From Haliclona indistincta (lineage: Eukaryota > Porifera > Demospongiae > Haplosclerida > Chalinidae), in the NCBI GenBank assembly GCA_964017065.1, contig OZ024783.1, forward strand, positions 17,707,752-17,771,751: a stretch of DNA of 64,000 nt, in the 5' to 3' direction. The notes under the pieces are model-generated. The model searched no databases, was not told where the DNA came from, and worked only from the letters and a program-made list of their open reading frames with translations. A program made the position numbers and the translations under genes. This document shows, one piece after another, positions 47,951 to 60,309 of this stretch; position 1 is the first letter of the stretch, and each line of letters opens with the position of its first letter.

Positions 47951-50900
47951 GAGGATCTGGGCTAATTAATTCGTACCCAGAAAGTTTGTTTATATTAAGT
48001 AGAGCCTCATAGAAATTGCTATAGTGGATAAAAGCATTACTAGTGGCTTGTGCCGGGTTGGCTAGTGCACGTTTTTTAATGATGGATGATGACTTGTTTT
48101 TTGTTGCTAAGACGTTGCTATGACGATGTCATTTCCTTATGTATACAGTATAGGGCTGGTATTTTTCGCAGTACAAAAATAATTTTACTGAATAAATTTC
48201 ATGAGACCTAAATTTCGCGATTTCAACGAGCGTAATACAAAATTATATTAATGTTTGCAGGTTTAATTTCTCAAAATTGAGGGGCTCCAGTCAAAAAGAG
48301 ACTTAAAAAGTATTTCGGCCGAAAATTGAGTTAAACGCAGAATCGAGAAGTCTGATGTCTTGAGAACAAACTGGGAAAATATTGAAGCGGCAGCCCTTCG
48401 CTTCTTTGCACAGCAGCGACGCGAGCAAAGCCGAGTAATTATGGGCGTGATGGGACGGAGTTTCAACTCTAGAGAACCGCTTAGTGCAAGTATTGCAGGT
48501 GGTTGATAAGTGAGTAAAGTTGTAGTGAAATGATGTATCTATGTGATAAAACGTTACAAATCGATGAAAAAAGGAAAGAACTTCGCTCTTGTTGGCGAAG
48601 TTTAGATTGTTTCACGCTTTTAAATGTCACAGAACTTACCGGTTGTTCTTTTTATTTGTTATTCAAATAATTTTGTAACATTTAATTGCCCTTTTTGACC
48701 GGAGACCCTCAATTGCATTGCTCATGAAAACTCCCATATGACACGCCTAGACCGTGATTAGCATTTAGCTGTCTTCTGGTTAGCAGTTTCAATATAGATA
48801 TAGCCTATAAGCTAAGCAGGTTGGCACTAGTTGTGAATTCCTGCTGCAATCCCCAACTAGGGAGCTTAGACGCCGAGGGTTTGTGAAAGGCGTTCATTAC
48901 AGTATTGCCACTCCCAATACTGAGTTAGCCTTCAGCACCTCATTCATCCACTCACACTTACTCCATTTTCTCTCATGATGTAGCTGGAGCTCTACCAATG
49001 ATGATGAAAAGAACCACTCTTCTTTGCCGGCATCTGCAACAACTAGCAACACAAGATGGAATGTGAGAGTGAGGTAGCACATTCACAAGGACACTGTACA
49101 ATAGATGGAGACATTACATGACAAAAATGACGTACCTTTGCGGTGTACCTTTGTATGAGATTTATGCAAGATTGCACAAACACCCTATCATGTGTTAAAT
49201 TAATGCACAAAAAATGATAGTGCACATGTAAAATGACACTAGTGATACAACATGCATAATGGTGCCTGTTTCATGTGTGAGAAATGTATGATTTTAGAAT
49301 GTACTGAAATATGAGTTCTGAAAGTTTTGAGGTCTGTATGGTGTTTATCAGGCTGCCAGTGCTGTCGCCAGTATCTTCACTTTTCTAACTTTCTATGTTT
49401 CAGAATTGTGTTTTTTATTTCTGGCTAAATTTTGAAGTGAAATTTTTTCTGTAAAATAAACCGGCTCTGAAGTATTGACAAGTAATTTAATTGCTTTAAA
49501 TATTTTTTCTCCATCAGTCTTGATGAAGATCTATTATTCACTCAAGCTTCTGCTCAAAATGTTGCACAGAATCTTAATCGTCGCAGAATTGTAAAGAATT
49601 TGAGGCAAAGCCAAATCTCGTGTGAGTTCATCTAATCTGAGCTGAATGCTGTTCGGTTGAGAGTATCAGTCCACTCTGAATAGTGTGCATGATCAGCTGC
49701 AAAATGAGTCAGATGAATTTAACTGTACATATAGTTTATGAAAGATTTGTAGCTCAATCATGTGTACATGTGAAGTTGTTCGATGCCATACCTCCGAGAG
49801 CATCGAGAGATGGTAGCTAGATAGAGGTGAAACCTGCATGGGATCACTGTAACATTAAAATTGTTTTTTTTTGTTCAGAATAATAGGTCAAGATGTCAAT
49901 CAGTCTCTGGAGACATAATACAAATTGAGACAGCTCAGCACTGGGAGGAGTTCATAGTGTCTGACCAATGGCTGCAGGACCTTAGAGAGACTTCTCCAGG
50001 TTAGAGAAAGTGTAACATGCTCTTTTAAGTACTTTCTCCATTCAGGTATTAGGAAAGAGTCATGTGATGTGTTCTCCATTCATCGTCAACTGTCAAACTG
50101 TTGCAGGAGAAGCCACATAATCTGGAGCTACGAGAGTGCAACACAGCTGTTCTGCTTGACATGCCAGTGTGATTTGTTGGAGTGCATGAGAGTGGGTGGA
50201 GCAAGACAGGGCTATCTGGCTTTGTGACCGTCAGAAGAACTGGACAAGCTTATATCCAGCAGTGCTAGCTAGACGGTATGTTAACACCACTGCGTATTTT
50301 TTACTAATAATTAGGTTTCATGCCATAACTATAGAGTTCGAATGAACACATACCCGTGCGCTGAGCTAAGATCTACATAGTTAGTACATGACTACTCCAG
50401 CATTTATATACTGCAACAGCTAGTCCATAGACAGCTCCAGATAAACTGATGATATAGCATACTAGCTACCATACATGCACTAACAGTTCGGATTGGCACA
50501 TCACAGAAGGTCTCAAGAAAGACTGATACCCTATGATCAAATGCCTCAAGAAGTTTATAACCATGGCTTTGGCGTACGGTACATGTGAGACTGAGTGAGG
50601 ACGTCGATATGGATAGGAGGTTGGGTGACACACCCACAATACCGTAAAGTGCTCTTACACACGTAGCTTTAGATAGCCATGGATTAGCCGCTTGAGCAAG
50701 GCTTGCCAGCACAGAAAACGTCTTCATAGGACAGTGTAGAAGCTGCATAGAGTGTTTTCGTGGAGATTTTCGAGCGGTAAGACGTAAACAAGCGTGTTTT
50801 TTGATGACACACACACACACACACAGATGGACACAAACGCATAACTCTCACGCATACTGCGCACGGGTAATTAAGTTATAGAGGAAGTGTCTCTGTAATA

Positions 50901-53190
50901 CATTTTGTTAACAACCTAATAGACGTAGTACCATGGTCTAGCTTTGTTTCAGTGGTTCCTTTTTCTCTAAAACAAGACACACAAGAACAAGTTAAGAGGC
51001 TCAGCTCATGATAGAATAAAAGAGTCAGATGTCAACACAACCATCAGTGAGTCATATAGTGGTTGGAGGTTATGGTGGTTATAGTGGTTGTGGTAGTTGG
51101 AGGATGATCATGTCTTGTTTGTATTGTTGTAGGCACTGAAGAGTTGCTGAGGTGTTTGAGGTATTTCAAGAGCATTGTAGCAAGTTTTGGGAGTGGTTGA
51201 AAGATGGAGAGGAGTTTGGGAGTGGGTGAAAGATGAAGAGGAGCTTGGGAGATTGCAGGCCATGAAGGTAGACAAAATTCAACTGCATGCATAGATGTAG
51301 TATATATGTGAGATACGTTCTTTCTCATATCACTTAAGGTCTCACGAACCCCCTCATACTCTTAGTGGACACAGCCCACTCTGTACATACTGACAGCAAC
51401 CTCATACTGTACATACTGACAGCAACCTCATACTGTACATACTGACAGCAACCTCTTTACATCTCATATATCTGGTATATAGCCATCAAGGTTAATTACT
51501 AGCTGGTCTTATCTCTTTGTCTTGTCTACGGTCCACTTATAGTTGTCTCTACCCATCACCATTGCAAATTTGTGAGTATCGTCACTTCACAACACATCAT
51601 GCAGCTTTATATGAGTATTGTGTATACATGTACTACTATACTAGACCCATCAGACGGCATTGCTGTGTGTCTCTAAATAGAATTTTGCTTGAACCAGATA
51701 GATCTAGAGTTCTTCCTGGATAGTTTTATAGCCTATGCAACTTTGTTCACTTTAGGCTTGTGTCATTTGTTTGTTTGAAATAAGTTGGACAGGCCATCAA
51801 ATCAAGTTAATTGAACCAAGAAATGTTGACCAAATAATAGGTTAGATGATATATTTGAGGTGTCTACTGATCGAGTTTTAACCGCGCGCGGAAACCAGTG
51901 TATGGATGTACCGAACGCGTAGCGCAAGTCGTCTGTGGGTTTTTAAAAACTTTGTGGACACTCAGAATTCATATCGTCTAATGTATTTAGACTATAGCTG
52001 ATAGTCAATTAAACAAGGCACTCAAGGTCGTGCTCATGATACATATAATTGACCAGGGTTAGACAACAGATGCCATTTTGTTGCCATTAATTTTTGTGTG
52101 TTCACCCTTTAATCTCTAATGATGTGTATAGACATCATAATTGGCTCCACATACTTTAGACGTCATAAAAATAATATAGTGTGAAAAATGTCTCAGAAAG
52201 GTCAAACTTGGGTCTATTTTCAAAAGACAACTTTACCTAAAAAAACAATGGTTTTCGGCGCACCCTCCTCACTAAAATGTATAGCGTGGGGAATTTTTAA
52301 TGGGGGTTCGAAGGGTCACAGCCCCTAGCTCACCAATTTTGACATTTTAAGGCTTCCGGGTACCCAAAATGCATACTTTGGCATAGAATATTATGGTCTA
52401 AACAGTGTTGCTTGCTCACCTGGTCACCACCAGGGTTTTTATCAGTCACCATGGCTAAATGAACACCAGAATCAGCCAAAGAAGGGCAAGGTCAGTGGCT
52501 TCAATTTCGAAGTGGGAGTGGCCAACTTGGAGTTTGGTAAACATTGACATTATATGCTAGGAGAAAACAGTATAATAATTATTATATCAAGCTATCTGCA
52601 CCAGCTGATAGTACAAGCGTGTTTAAACAGTACGTACTTCAACAACTGGATGGGTTTTGTACTCCTCTCACTACTCATTCACATTAGTCTTTTGGGTATA
52701 GCATGAGCTTAGTGAGATCAGCTGTAATAGTCAATGGTTTTGACAGCAAGCAAGATAATGTGCAAGATGAGATCCCTGTGTATGCTCTCAAGCCCACCAC
52801 CACACGATGTAGCTAATGCTTGTTATATGAGACACTTGACCAGTGTAATTTTGTGTAATGGGCCTTATGCAGTAGAGATTGTGCTCTGTTGAAGACAGCA
52901 CTTAGTGTCTGTTGGCTGTGCTTTGTCTATTGATACCTTTGTAGTCTACTGGTGCTAGATTAATAATTATTTTGGTAAATACTTGAACAGGAAAAGAGAA
53001 ATTATGTGTTTCTGATGCAATTGTTACGTACACTATATAGTATGCATGAGAGTATGAACTGTTGCATTATGCATTCATCATTTCTTGAATTACCTGTTTA
53101 CAAACAAACCACACTCATGCACAGACAGAAACACAGACAGAAACACACCTGCTTGCTCACTTACCCACAAACACTATTACTGCTCTTTCT
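47951..53190. other. Long stretch without a supportable gene
   Basis: A MITE-like AT-rich stretch with CGAAATTT motifs lies near 48150-48240. An acceptor-bounded frame at about 49910-49998 (reading GDIIQIETAQHWEEFIVSDQ) ends in a GTTAGA donor but cannot be joined to anything. A three-fold 26-base repeat (CTGTACATACTGACAGCAAC) lies at 51380-51455. No 5' exons of the alternative oxidase gene could be found here. Confidence 0.45.
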
Positions 53191-53198
53191 CTTTGCAG

Positions 53199-53687
53199 GC
53201 ATGTTTGTCTCGCTAGCTTACTTGATCAGTCCTCGGTTCTGTCATCGCTTTGTTGGTTTCCTAGAGGAAGAAGCTGTCAGAACACTATACTCACTGTTTA
53301 GAGGTAAGAGAGCTCACTCTGTCACCTCTCTCCTCAGTACTGAGTCTATGATTTCATTCCCCAGTTTGCACAATGATTTTCATGACATAATTAACTTATG
53401 ACATCATGCATAGTTTTTCTGATGCTACTCAGACTTTTATCGATTTCAGTTCCGTTCGAACAGAGGCTTGTGCTGGCGTGACGAGTGAGTGCCGTGCGCT
53501 GGCCGCGTAACGCGTAGCCACGCCCCACAATAGTCCACACATGTAAAAATGGATGAATTACTACACACGTTACGCAACGGGTCAAACACCACACGGAGTA
53601 CGCGATACGCGATGTTCGAACGGAACTGAAATCGACTGTATTGATATCTAATGCACTTCCTGCTTATTTGTCTATGCACACATTCAC

Positions 53688-53724
<37 letters not shown>

Positions 53725-54183
53725 TCTCTCTCTCTCTCTCCCTCTCTCTCTCTCTCTTCCTCTCTCTCTCTCCCTCCCTCCCTCTCTCTCTCTCCCTCCC
53801 TCCCTCCCTCTCTCCCCTCTCCCTCCTCCCTCTCTCCCCCTCCCTCTCTCCCCTCCCTCTCTCCCCTCCCTCTCTCCCCTACCTCTCTCTCTCCCCTCCC
53901 TCCCTCTCTCTCCTCCCTCTCTCCCCTCCCTCTCTCTCTCCCTCGCTCCCTCTCCCCCCTCCCTCCTCTCCCTTTCTCCCCTCCCTCTCTCCCCTCCCTC
54001 CCTCCCCTCTCTCTCCCTCCCTCTTTCACCTCTCTCCTCCCTTGATCTCTCCCCTCCCTCTCTCTCTCTCTCCCTCCCTCTCTCCCCCCTCCTTCCTCTC
54101 TCTCTCTCCCCTCCCTCTCTCTCCCTCTCTCTCTCTCTCCCCTCCCCCTCCCTCCCTCCCCTCTCTCTCTCCCTCTCTCCCCT

Positions 54184-54240
<57 letters not shown>

Positions 54241-54317
54241 TCTCTCCCCCCTCCTTCCTCTCCCTCTCTCCCCTCCCTCTCTCTCTCCCCTCCCTCCCTC
54301 TCTCTCTCTCCCCCTCC

Positions 54318-54358
<41 letters not shown>

Positions 54359-54413
54359 TCTCTCTCTCTCTCTCTCTCCCTCTCTCTCTCCCTCCCTCCC
54401 CTCTCTCTCCCAC

Positions 54414-54496
<83 letters not shown>

Positions 54497-55313
54497 GTCT
54501 TGATAATGGAGATCTCAAGTTATGGCCGTACACTAAAGCACCGCCCATTGCTATCAACTACTGGAAATTATCAGTGAGTGCATCATTGATACATGTGCAT
54601 CTCTATTGCACTCGTGTGTACAATCTTAATTCACATCGTAACCTGCACTGATAGTAGAGAGTTTTAGTTACGCGTTTATTTGCACTAACGGTTAACGTCT
54701 GGCAGTGCTGACGTCAGAAATTAGCACGTGATCCACCGTTAACCCAAGCCTCACGTTCAATTTTCCCGTTTACAACGGCTGGTACCTGGTTTTCCCGTAT
54801 TGTTTTCAAAGACTTCTCGCGTCTCTCATCTAGCTTTCCAGCACATATGTTACAAGCTAGCACAAAGCCACATGCTTTAGGTTTCTGTTTTTGTGTGTTT
54901 TACGTGTGCCTACAAAATACTGTGCGCGCTACAGTGTTGTATACGTACACGACTAGATTGCCTTCGCGTGTACACAAATTACAAGATAAGTGGTGACGTC
55001 ACTGAACCAGCCGTTTAAGTTCAGCCGTTTGGCGTGAACGGCTAACTAAAACTCTCTAGTAACTGTGTACATGAACATGTATCTTGAAGCGCTTTTATAA
55101 TAGATAAGAAATTCTCTCTTATACTGTTGTCAGATGCCGACAGTTGGTATCTAGACACCTACATGTTATAATTCTATTGTCATTGCTTCTCTCTAGGAGG
55201 ACGCTATGATGAGAGAAGTGATCAGAGCAGATGAAGCTCATCATTGGCAGGTCAACTACACCCTCAGCTCCATTGATCATGATAAACCAAACCCATTTGA
55301 TCCAGGGGATTAG
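53199..55313 (+). CDS. AOX: Alternative oxidase, C-terminal exons
   Basis: Alternative oxidase is a di-iron enzyme of the mitochondrial inner membrane that passes electrons from ubiquinol to oxygen, bypassing complexes III and IV. Exon 53199-53303 encodes AYLISPRFCHRFVGFLEEEA, with the conserved Glu iron ligand in EEEA. Exon 54496-54573 encodes LDNGDLKLWPYTKAPPIA and NYWKL. Exon 55197-55313 encodes IRADEAHHWQVNY, with the Glu and His ligands, and ends at TAG 55311. The upstream half, with the ExxH iron-binding helix, was not found in the preceding 5 kb. The first visible exon ends in phase 1 (AGAG|GTAAGAG), while the next needs phase 0. So either one base is extra or the splice differs next to the CT tract. 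It may be a relic or carry an assembly error. Confidence 0.75.
53690..54494. repeat. CT-rich tract of about 800 bp in an intron
   Basis: An almost pure pyrimidine strand of CT, CCCT and CCCTCC units filling the intron between the first two visible alternative oxidase exons. It runs directly into the acceptor CTCAG. Confidence 0.97.
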
Positions 55314-55617
55314 TTTTAGCATTTTTCAACTCATGTCTTTCAAACTTTATTCAGCATTGTATTTTAGACCTGTGATGTATTTTGAGTTTTTCAGAAACAC
55401 AGTTAGTTATAATTAATGAAACGCGTAACAAAATTTACTATTGGTATACATGTAGAAACTACATGACTATTATTATTATTATGATTGGGTAGCTAAACCA
55501 GCACTGTCATCACATAGTTTGTGCATTGCTGGAATGTTAGCCACACCTCCACTTACTAGTCTAAACATTGCAGTGATACAGGTGTGTACATCATACATGT
55601 AGCAAAAAGATGATGCG

Positions 55618-55908
55618 TTAGGCTTTTTCATCATATCTTGTGTGGTCACCAGTCAACACTGGTGTTTTTACTCTCTCCTGCTGTGGAATAATCATTGTAT
55701 TGTGGTGCGTGTGCCGAGAAATAATTATAAGACTAAAACGTAAGACACCATCTGGTAAAGGTATGCTATAGTGGATTTTCAATATTAGGATAATCAGTGA
55801 GAGATGTATCAAGGCTAGTGCAAGAGCTACCAGAGTTAGTGGTGTTTTGAAAGCACTATCATCAGTTATGGTATACAGACACCATGCAGCAGTGCTTGCT
55901 AGCAGGCT
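55618..55908 (-). CDS. Possible terminal exon of a membrane protein
   Basis: After an acceptor ending GCATAG, 96 codons are open to a stop at 55618. A hydrophobic segment (TLVALALALIHLSLIILILK) is followed by a hydrophilic tail with IIPQQERVKTPVLTGDHTRY. The layout, one helix and then a polar tail, loosely resembles the last exon of the seven-helix genes at 23.0 and 60.3 kb, but the sequence does not align convincingly. No upstream exon was identified. Confidence 0.35.
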   Translation of the reverse strand, partial: SLLASTAAWCLYTITDDSAFKTPLTLVALALALIHLSLIILILKIHYSIPLPDGVLRFSLIIISRHTHHNTMIIPQQERVKTPVLTGDHTRYDEKA

Positions 55909-55989
55909 CTATGCTGGGATGAGGGAATTATTCAGAGACTCCGTTCAAATATCTAGCACCATTAAACTGAACAAAATCAAATGCTGTTG

Positions 55990-57090
55990 AGCAAGCAATA
56001 TCCAGTGACAGGCAGCAGTGTTCTGTGTTTTATCTTTCTTCACTAGGCTCGTGATCAGTACCAGGTACCACTACATGTTGTGCTCAACACACAAATTGCT
56101 GACATAGCCCGAAGAGAATGACCTGCAGGTTAATAAATCACACATGTATCATGGTTTTTTTCAATTCAGTGGATTGCGAATGCTACGAGCTTAAGAAAAA
56201 TAATTGCATCTGATTGTTATACAGGCATGCTTATTGCATGCTACTCTGAACTGGTCTGGCCACATGTACAGAAATGAAGGTATTTTGATTGTTATTATTT
56301 TTTGTTATTGATTTTGTCGTCTACAAAGAAAATGACCAAGAATCAGAAATCAGGTCATGGATTTAATGCTACTATTATTAATTTTATTATTAAAAAATAA
56401 TTTCATAATGTAATTCAACAAGTATATATAATCAGACAATTAAAGCACATAATAAAGTTGAAGTCACTAAGGACTAAACAAACAGCCCATGTCATACTGC
56501 TGCAGAAGATCATTAGACTGCCTTGAGATACCTTTGCCCAGAGTTGTAACAAAATCTCTTTTATCTTTGGACCCAAAGCACCCAGAGTTTCAATCTCAAC
56601 AGAAATAAATTGGTATACATTCTAGAAAGAAAGACAAATTAATAATTATTATTAATGGAAAGAAAATTTTATTATCAACAACGTGCAGTGTCAGGGTGAG
56701 GGTACACTTACCCTGACGACTATTTATAGTATTTTTAGACTATTTATATTTACCCTCACTATTTACCTGTACTAGTGAGGGTACACTTACATGCACTTTT
56801 GACTATTTATAGTAAGTCTCTGAACAACTTGTCAATATTAACGGACCATAAGCGCCTACTGCCTCCTATGTTGCTTACAACTTTATATTACCTTGATATC
56901 ATTGTGGGAGCCTATGTGAGTACTAGTGTGTTGCACATACACTTCTACTGTTATATGAAACATGAAACATTAATTTAACCATCTACAAAATAATTATGCT
57001 AAGTACATGTATGTACATTAGTAATACTAAACATGCCCATAAAACTCTGCTCATTGTCTGTGCATGGTATGAAGACCGGTACCGCTAAGT
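55990..57090. other. AT-rich stretch with a short repeated motif
   Basis: At 56690-56800 GTGAGGGTACACTTAC occurs twice and its complement partly in between, with TTTGACTATTTATAGTA repeats. Otherwise nothing supportable. Confidence 0.45.
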
Positions 57091-57096
57091 GACGTC

Positions 57097-58128
57097 TGAG
57101 TGGTGTGTGGATGGTCGGGGAAATTTGTATGACATCTCGTGTGTGATGGAGTCAGGACATGCTGCTGGAACGAGTGGTGTGTGGATGGTCGGGGAAATTT
57201 GTATGACAGCTCGTGTGTCATGGAGTCAGGACATGCTGCTGGAACTAGTGGTGTGTGGATGATCGGGGAAATTTGTATGACAGCTCGTGTGTCATGGAGT
57301 CAGGACATGCTGCTGGAACTAGTGGTGTGTGGATGATCGAGGAAATTTGTATGACAGCTCGTGTGTCATGGAGTCAGGACATGTTGCTGGAACGAGTGGT
57401 GTGTGGATGGTCGGGGAAATTTGTATGACAGCTCGTGTGTCATGGAGTCAGGACATGTTGCTGGAACGAGTGGTGTGTGGATGGTCTGGGAAATTTGTAT
57501 GACAGCTCGTGTGTCATGGAGTCAGGACATGCTGCTGGAACGAGTGGTGTGTGGATGATCGAGGAAATTTGTATGACAGCTCGTGTGTCATGGAGTCAGG
57601 ACATGCTGCTGGAACGAGTGGTGTGTGGATGATCGAGGAAATTTGTATGACAGCTCGTGTGTCATGGAGTCAGGACATGCTGCTGGAACGAGTGGTGTGT
57701 GGATGATCGAGGAAATTTGTATGACAGCTCGTGTGTCATGGAGTCAGGACATGCTGCTGGAACGAGTGGTGTGTGGATGATCGAGGAAATTTGTATGACA
57801 GCTCGTGTGTCATGGAGTCAGGACATGCTGCTGGAACGAGTGGTGTGTGGATGATCGAGGAAATTTGTATGACAGCTCGTGTGTCATGGAGTCAGGACAT
57901 GCTGCTGGAACGAGTGGTGTGTGGATGATCGAGGAAATTTGTATGACAGCTCGTGTGTCATGGAGTCAGGACATGCTGCTGGAACGAGTGGTGTGTGGAT
58001 GATCGAGGAAATTTGTATGGCAGCTCGTGTGTCATGGAGTCAGGACATGCTGCTGGAACGAGTGGTGTGTGGATGATCGAGGAAATTTGTATGGCAGCTC
58101 GTGTGTCATGGAGTCAGGAAATGTTCGC
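57097..58128. repeat. Minisatellite, 74-bp unit x about 14
   Basis: Units contain ATGGAGTCAGGACATGCTGC, GAACGAGTGGTGTGTGGATG and GAGGAAATTTGTATGACAGC. The last units vary (GGCAGC). As 74 is not a multiple of three, the overlapping 65-codon frames are not coding. Units abut without spacers. Confidence 0.97.
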
Positions 58129-58289
58129 TAGACCATGTCATGTGTTGGACATAAGGACACGCAAAAGGGCACGTGAAATTTCGATGTGTACAGGAAACTT
58201 TGCAGGAGCATTCCATGTGTCGGCTACTTGACAGACGAAGGAAATTTGTTGCGCTTGTGTCCTTTGCGTGTCATTATACGAAAAACTTC

Positions 58290-58490
58290 AGGAAATTTAA
58301 CTTTTCTCCCAGTGCGTGTCTATTATTGTTTGTTGTCGCCTTCAGGAAGGACGCTGGAGCTAGCGGTTTGCTGTGTCTTCTACACATGCAAGTGGCTATA
58401 GTTTGCTGTGGCAGACACCGTCTTAGCTGCGTTGGTTTTGCTGGCAATAGCGTACGAATATACATGTTGGCCGAATATAGATAATTTACT
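58290..58490 (-). mobile_element. Shared repeat module, copy 2 (uninterrupted)
   Basis: In reverse it matches 25480-25656 plus 26174-26200 closely, including CGGCCAACATGTATATTCGT and GGCGACAACAAACAATAATA. It lacks the 520-base palindrome and runs on into spacer and the 74-bp minisatellite. Confidence 0.8.
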
Positions 58491-58551
58491 CTATGTCATC
58501 TTTGGAGATATTCTGATAACATAGGCCAAAATGGCAAGTATAAAATATAGA

Positions 58552-59182
58552 CTGTGTCTCCGGTCCCGGCAACGGGATCGACCTTTCTATAGTTGCAGTC
58601 CCGGCAACGGGATTTTAATGGCAATTGGGTCGATCCCGGCAACGGGATCGACCTTTCCATGGTTGCAGTCCCGGCAACGGGATTATAACAAAACTAAATC
58701 CTAAACCCAAGACCTTAAAACACTTCGCCTAACTGCGAAAAGCCAGGAGGGTCTTCCTAACTAACTAAGGATCGTCGGGAGGGTCTTCCTAACTAAGGAT
58801 CGTCGGGAGGGTCTTCCTAACTAAGGATCGTTGGGAGTGTCTTCCTAACTAACTAAGGATCGTCGGGAGGGTCGTCCTACGGAGATAACAGCGCAAACCC
58901 GTGGCTAACAGCGCTACTGACCCGTGGTAAGAGCGCTAGCCTCTGCCTAACAGTTTTTTAGTGAAAAAAAAAGAACCAAAAAAAGTAGAATGTACCAGGG
59001 ATTGAACCCTAGCACACCATACTGCTATGCACAACACCTACCCATCGAGCCACCGAGACCTGTTGCCAACTTGACATCGGAACTAGGCTTTATAGTGATA
59101 TTCTATTATAATACACATGCGCGGGCATGCCGGGACTGCAACCATGGAAAGGTCGATCCCGTTGCCGGGACCGGAGCCACAG
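58552..59182. mobile_element. TIR element with TCCCGGCAACGGGA hairpins
   Basis: Ends of about 52 bases are inverted (CTGTG..TCCGGTCCCGGC at the left, its complement at the right). Inside the left end the palindrome TCCCGGCAACGGGA occurs four times. Then come four or five tandem copies of a unit with TAAGGATCGTCGGGAGGGTC (58740-58880), then a tRNA-like segment. No protein is encoded, and no target duplication is clear. Confidence 0.8.
58985..59062 (-). repeat. tRNA-like (SINE-type) segment
   Basis: The minus strand has an A-box TGGCTCGATGGGTAGG and, 30 bases on, a B-box GGTTCAATCCC, followed by an A/T-rich tail. This order and spacing is that of a tRNA-derived promoter. The acceptor stem does not pair well, so it is not called as a tRNA gene. 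Confidence 0.5.
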
Positions 59183-60300
59183 CGTAAAAGATATCCGACC
59201 CGTTTTCACATTTTAAATGAATTTCTTTTGAAAGAGCAACAGTGCAGTGTTTTGACTTTGGTGAAACTTCAAGGGCAAGATTTACTAACTTTTCATCGCA
59301 GGCCGCCCCTCTAAGAGATAGCTACGTCTTCAGAGCTAGCCATAAGCACTTTCACACCAACATTCAAAGGCAAGCCAGTGTGTTGCTCACGCTTACTTGT
59401 CGAGGGCGGCCTGCGGTGAAAACAACGCAGAGTGGTTGTAGTAGACGCACACAAACTGTTAAGCACTGTTTCTACTTCACTCCCAAGATTTGCCGTCCCT
59501 ATCATAGAGTGATTTTGCCACTCACGCCAACCAACGCTTGGTAACGTCAGCGCTTTGGTAACGTCAGCGATCTCCTAACATGGAAGTGGGCGGGTTGTGG
59601 TTTGGCTTGTAATCACAGCTATAGCCACTTGTTCAACACTGTTTACTTTGGCTCCTCCTTTCCTAGCAACCAAAAGAATGCAATTTGTGCATAGTGTACG
59701 GAAAGCGAATAACCGCTTACGAATAGCTATTATCCGTGCACATCGACAGCATTTACACGAGCAACGTGGACCAGCTATGACTAGGATGTGAGAGCCATTT
59801 CAAGCCTGCTAGCTTCGTGTGTACTCATCTTGTAAGCTGTAATCGGTCTCTGCCGCCACTGCTTGTACTTGTTTAATCTCGTGTTGAATATTATTATCTT
59901 ACTCGTGAATTCATTTAACAGCTGTTTAATTGCTTTGCCTAGCAACGTTTAACGTTTTATATCTTGGGTTCCAGCGAAAATTTTCCACTACAAACCTGGA
60001 ATATTGCTAACCACACTATAGTAAAGCAAATAAGTGAAAATGGTCCAAATCCAATGAATGAATTTAGACTACTATCTATTATTTAAGTCAAACAGTACAA
60101 TAAAACAGTGACATAAAAATTAATAAAGATAATTGTTAAAATTTACCATAAATAAAAGATTATCAAGTATCCACAATAATTCATATTTTGTATTCATAGC
60201 ACACAACATTCGAAAGTCGGGAATAATAAATAATTATGATTATTTGAAATGAATAATTATACCAATCATAACAATTGAGATTTTTGATTTTGATTTATTG
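59183..60300. other. No supportable gene; one short inverted repeat
   Basis: At 59297-59422 CATCGCAGGCCGCCCCTC pairs with GAGGGCGGCCTGCGGTG. A 64-codon frame at 59597-59791 has a basic C-terminal half but no recognisable domain. Confidence 0.4.
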
Positions 60301-60309
60301 ATGTCACCT

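Noticed and set aside
49910..49998. Thioredoxin-like exon (IQIETAQHWEEFIV)
   Set aside because: No CxxC active site and no adjoining exon; the similarity is too short.
50404..50820. 138-codon minus-strand frame
   Set aside because: No domain, no splice context, and its N-terminal part translates a CA microsatellite.
53446..54577. Open frames of up to 308 codons, Ser/Leu/Pro or Arg/Glu/Gly rich
   Set aside because: Artefacts of the CT-rich intron of the alternative oxidase gene.
57097..58128. CRISPR-like regular array
   Set aside because: Units are contiguous with no unique spacers, and the window is animal nuclear DNA.
57139..58231. Series of near-identical 65-codon frames beginning MCHGVRTCCWNEW
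   Set aside because: The repeat unit is 74 bp, so the frame shifts each unit and every frame hits a stop after 65 codons; this is a minisatellite.
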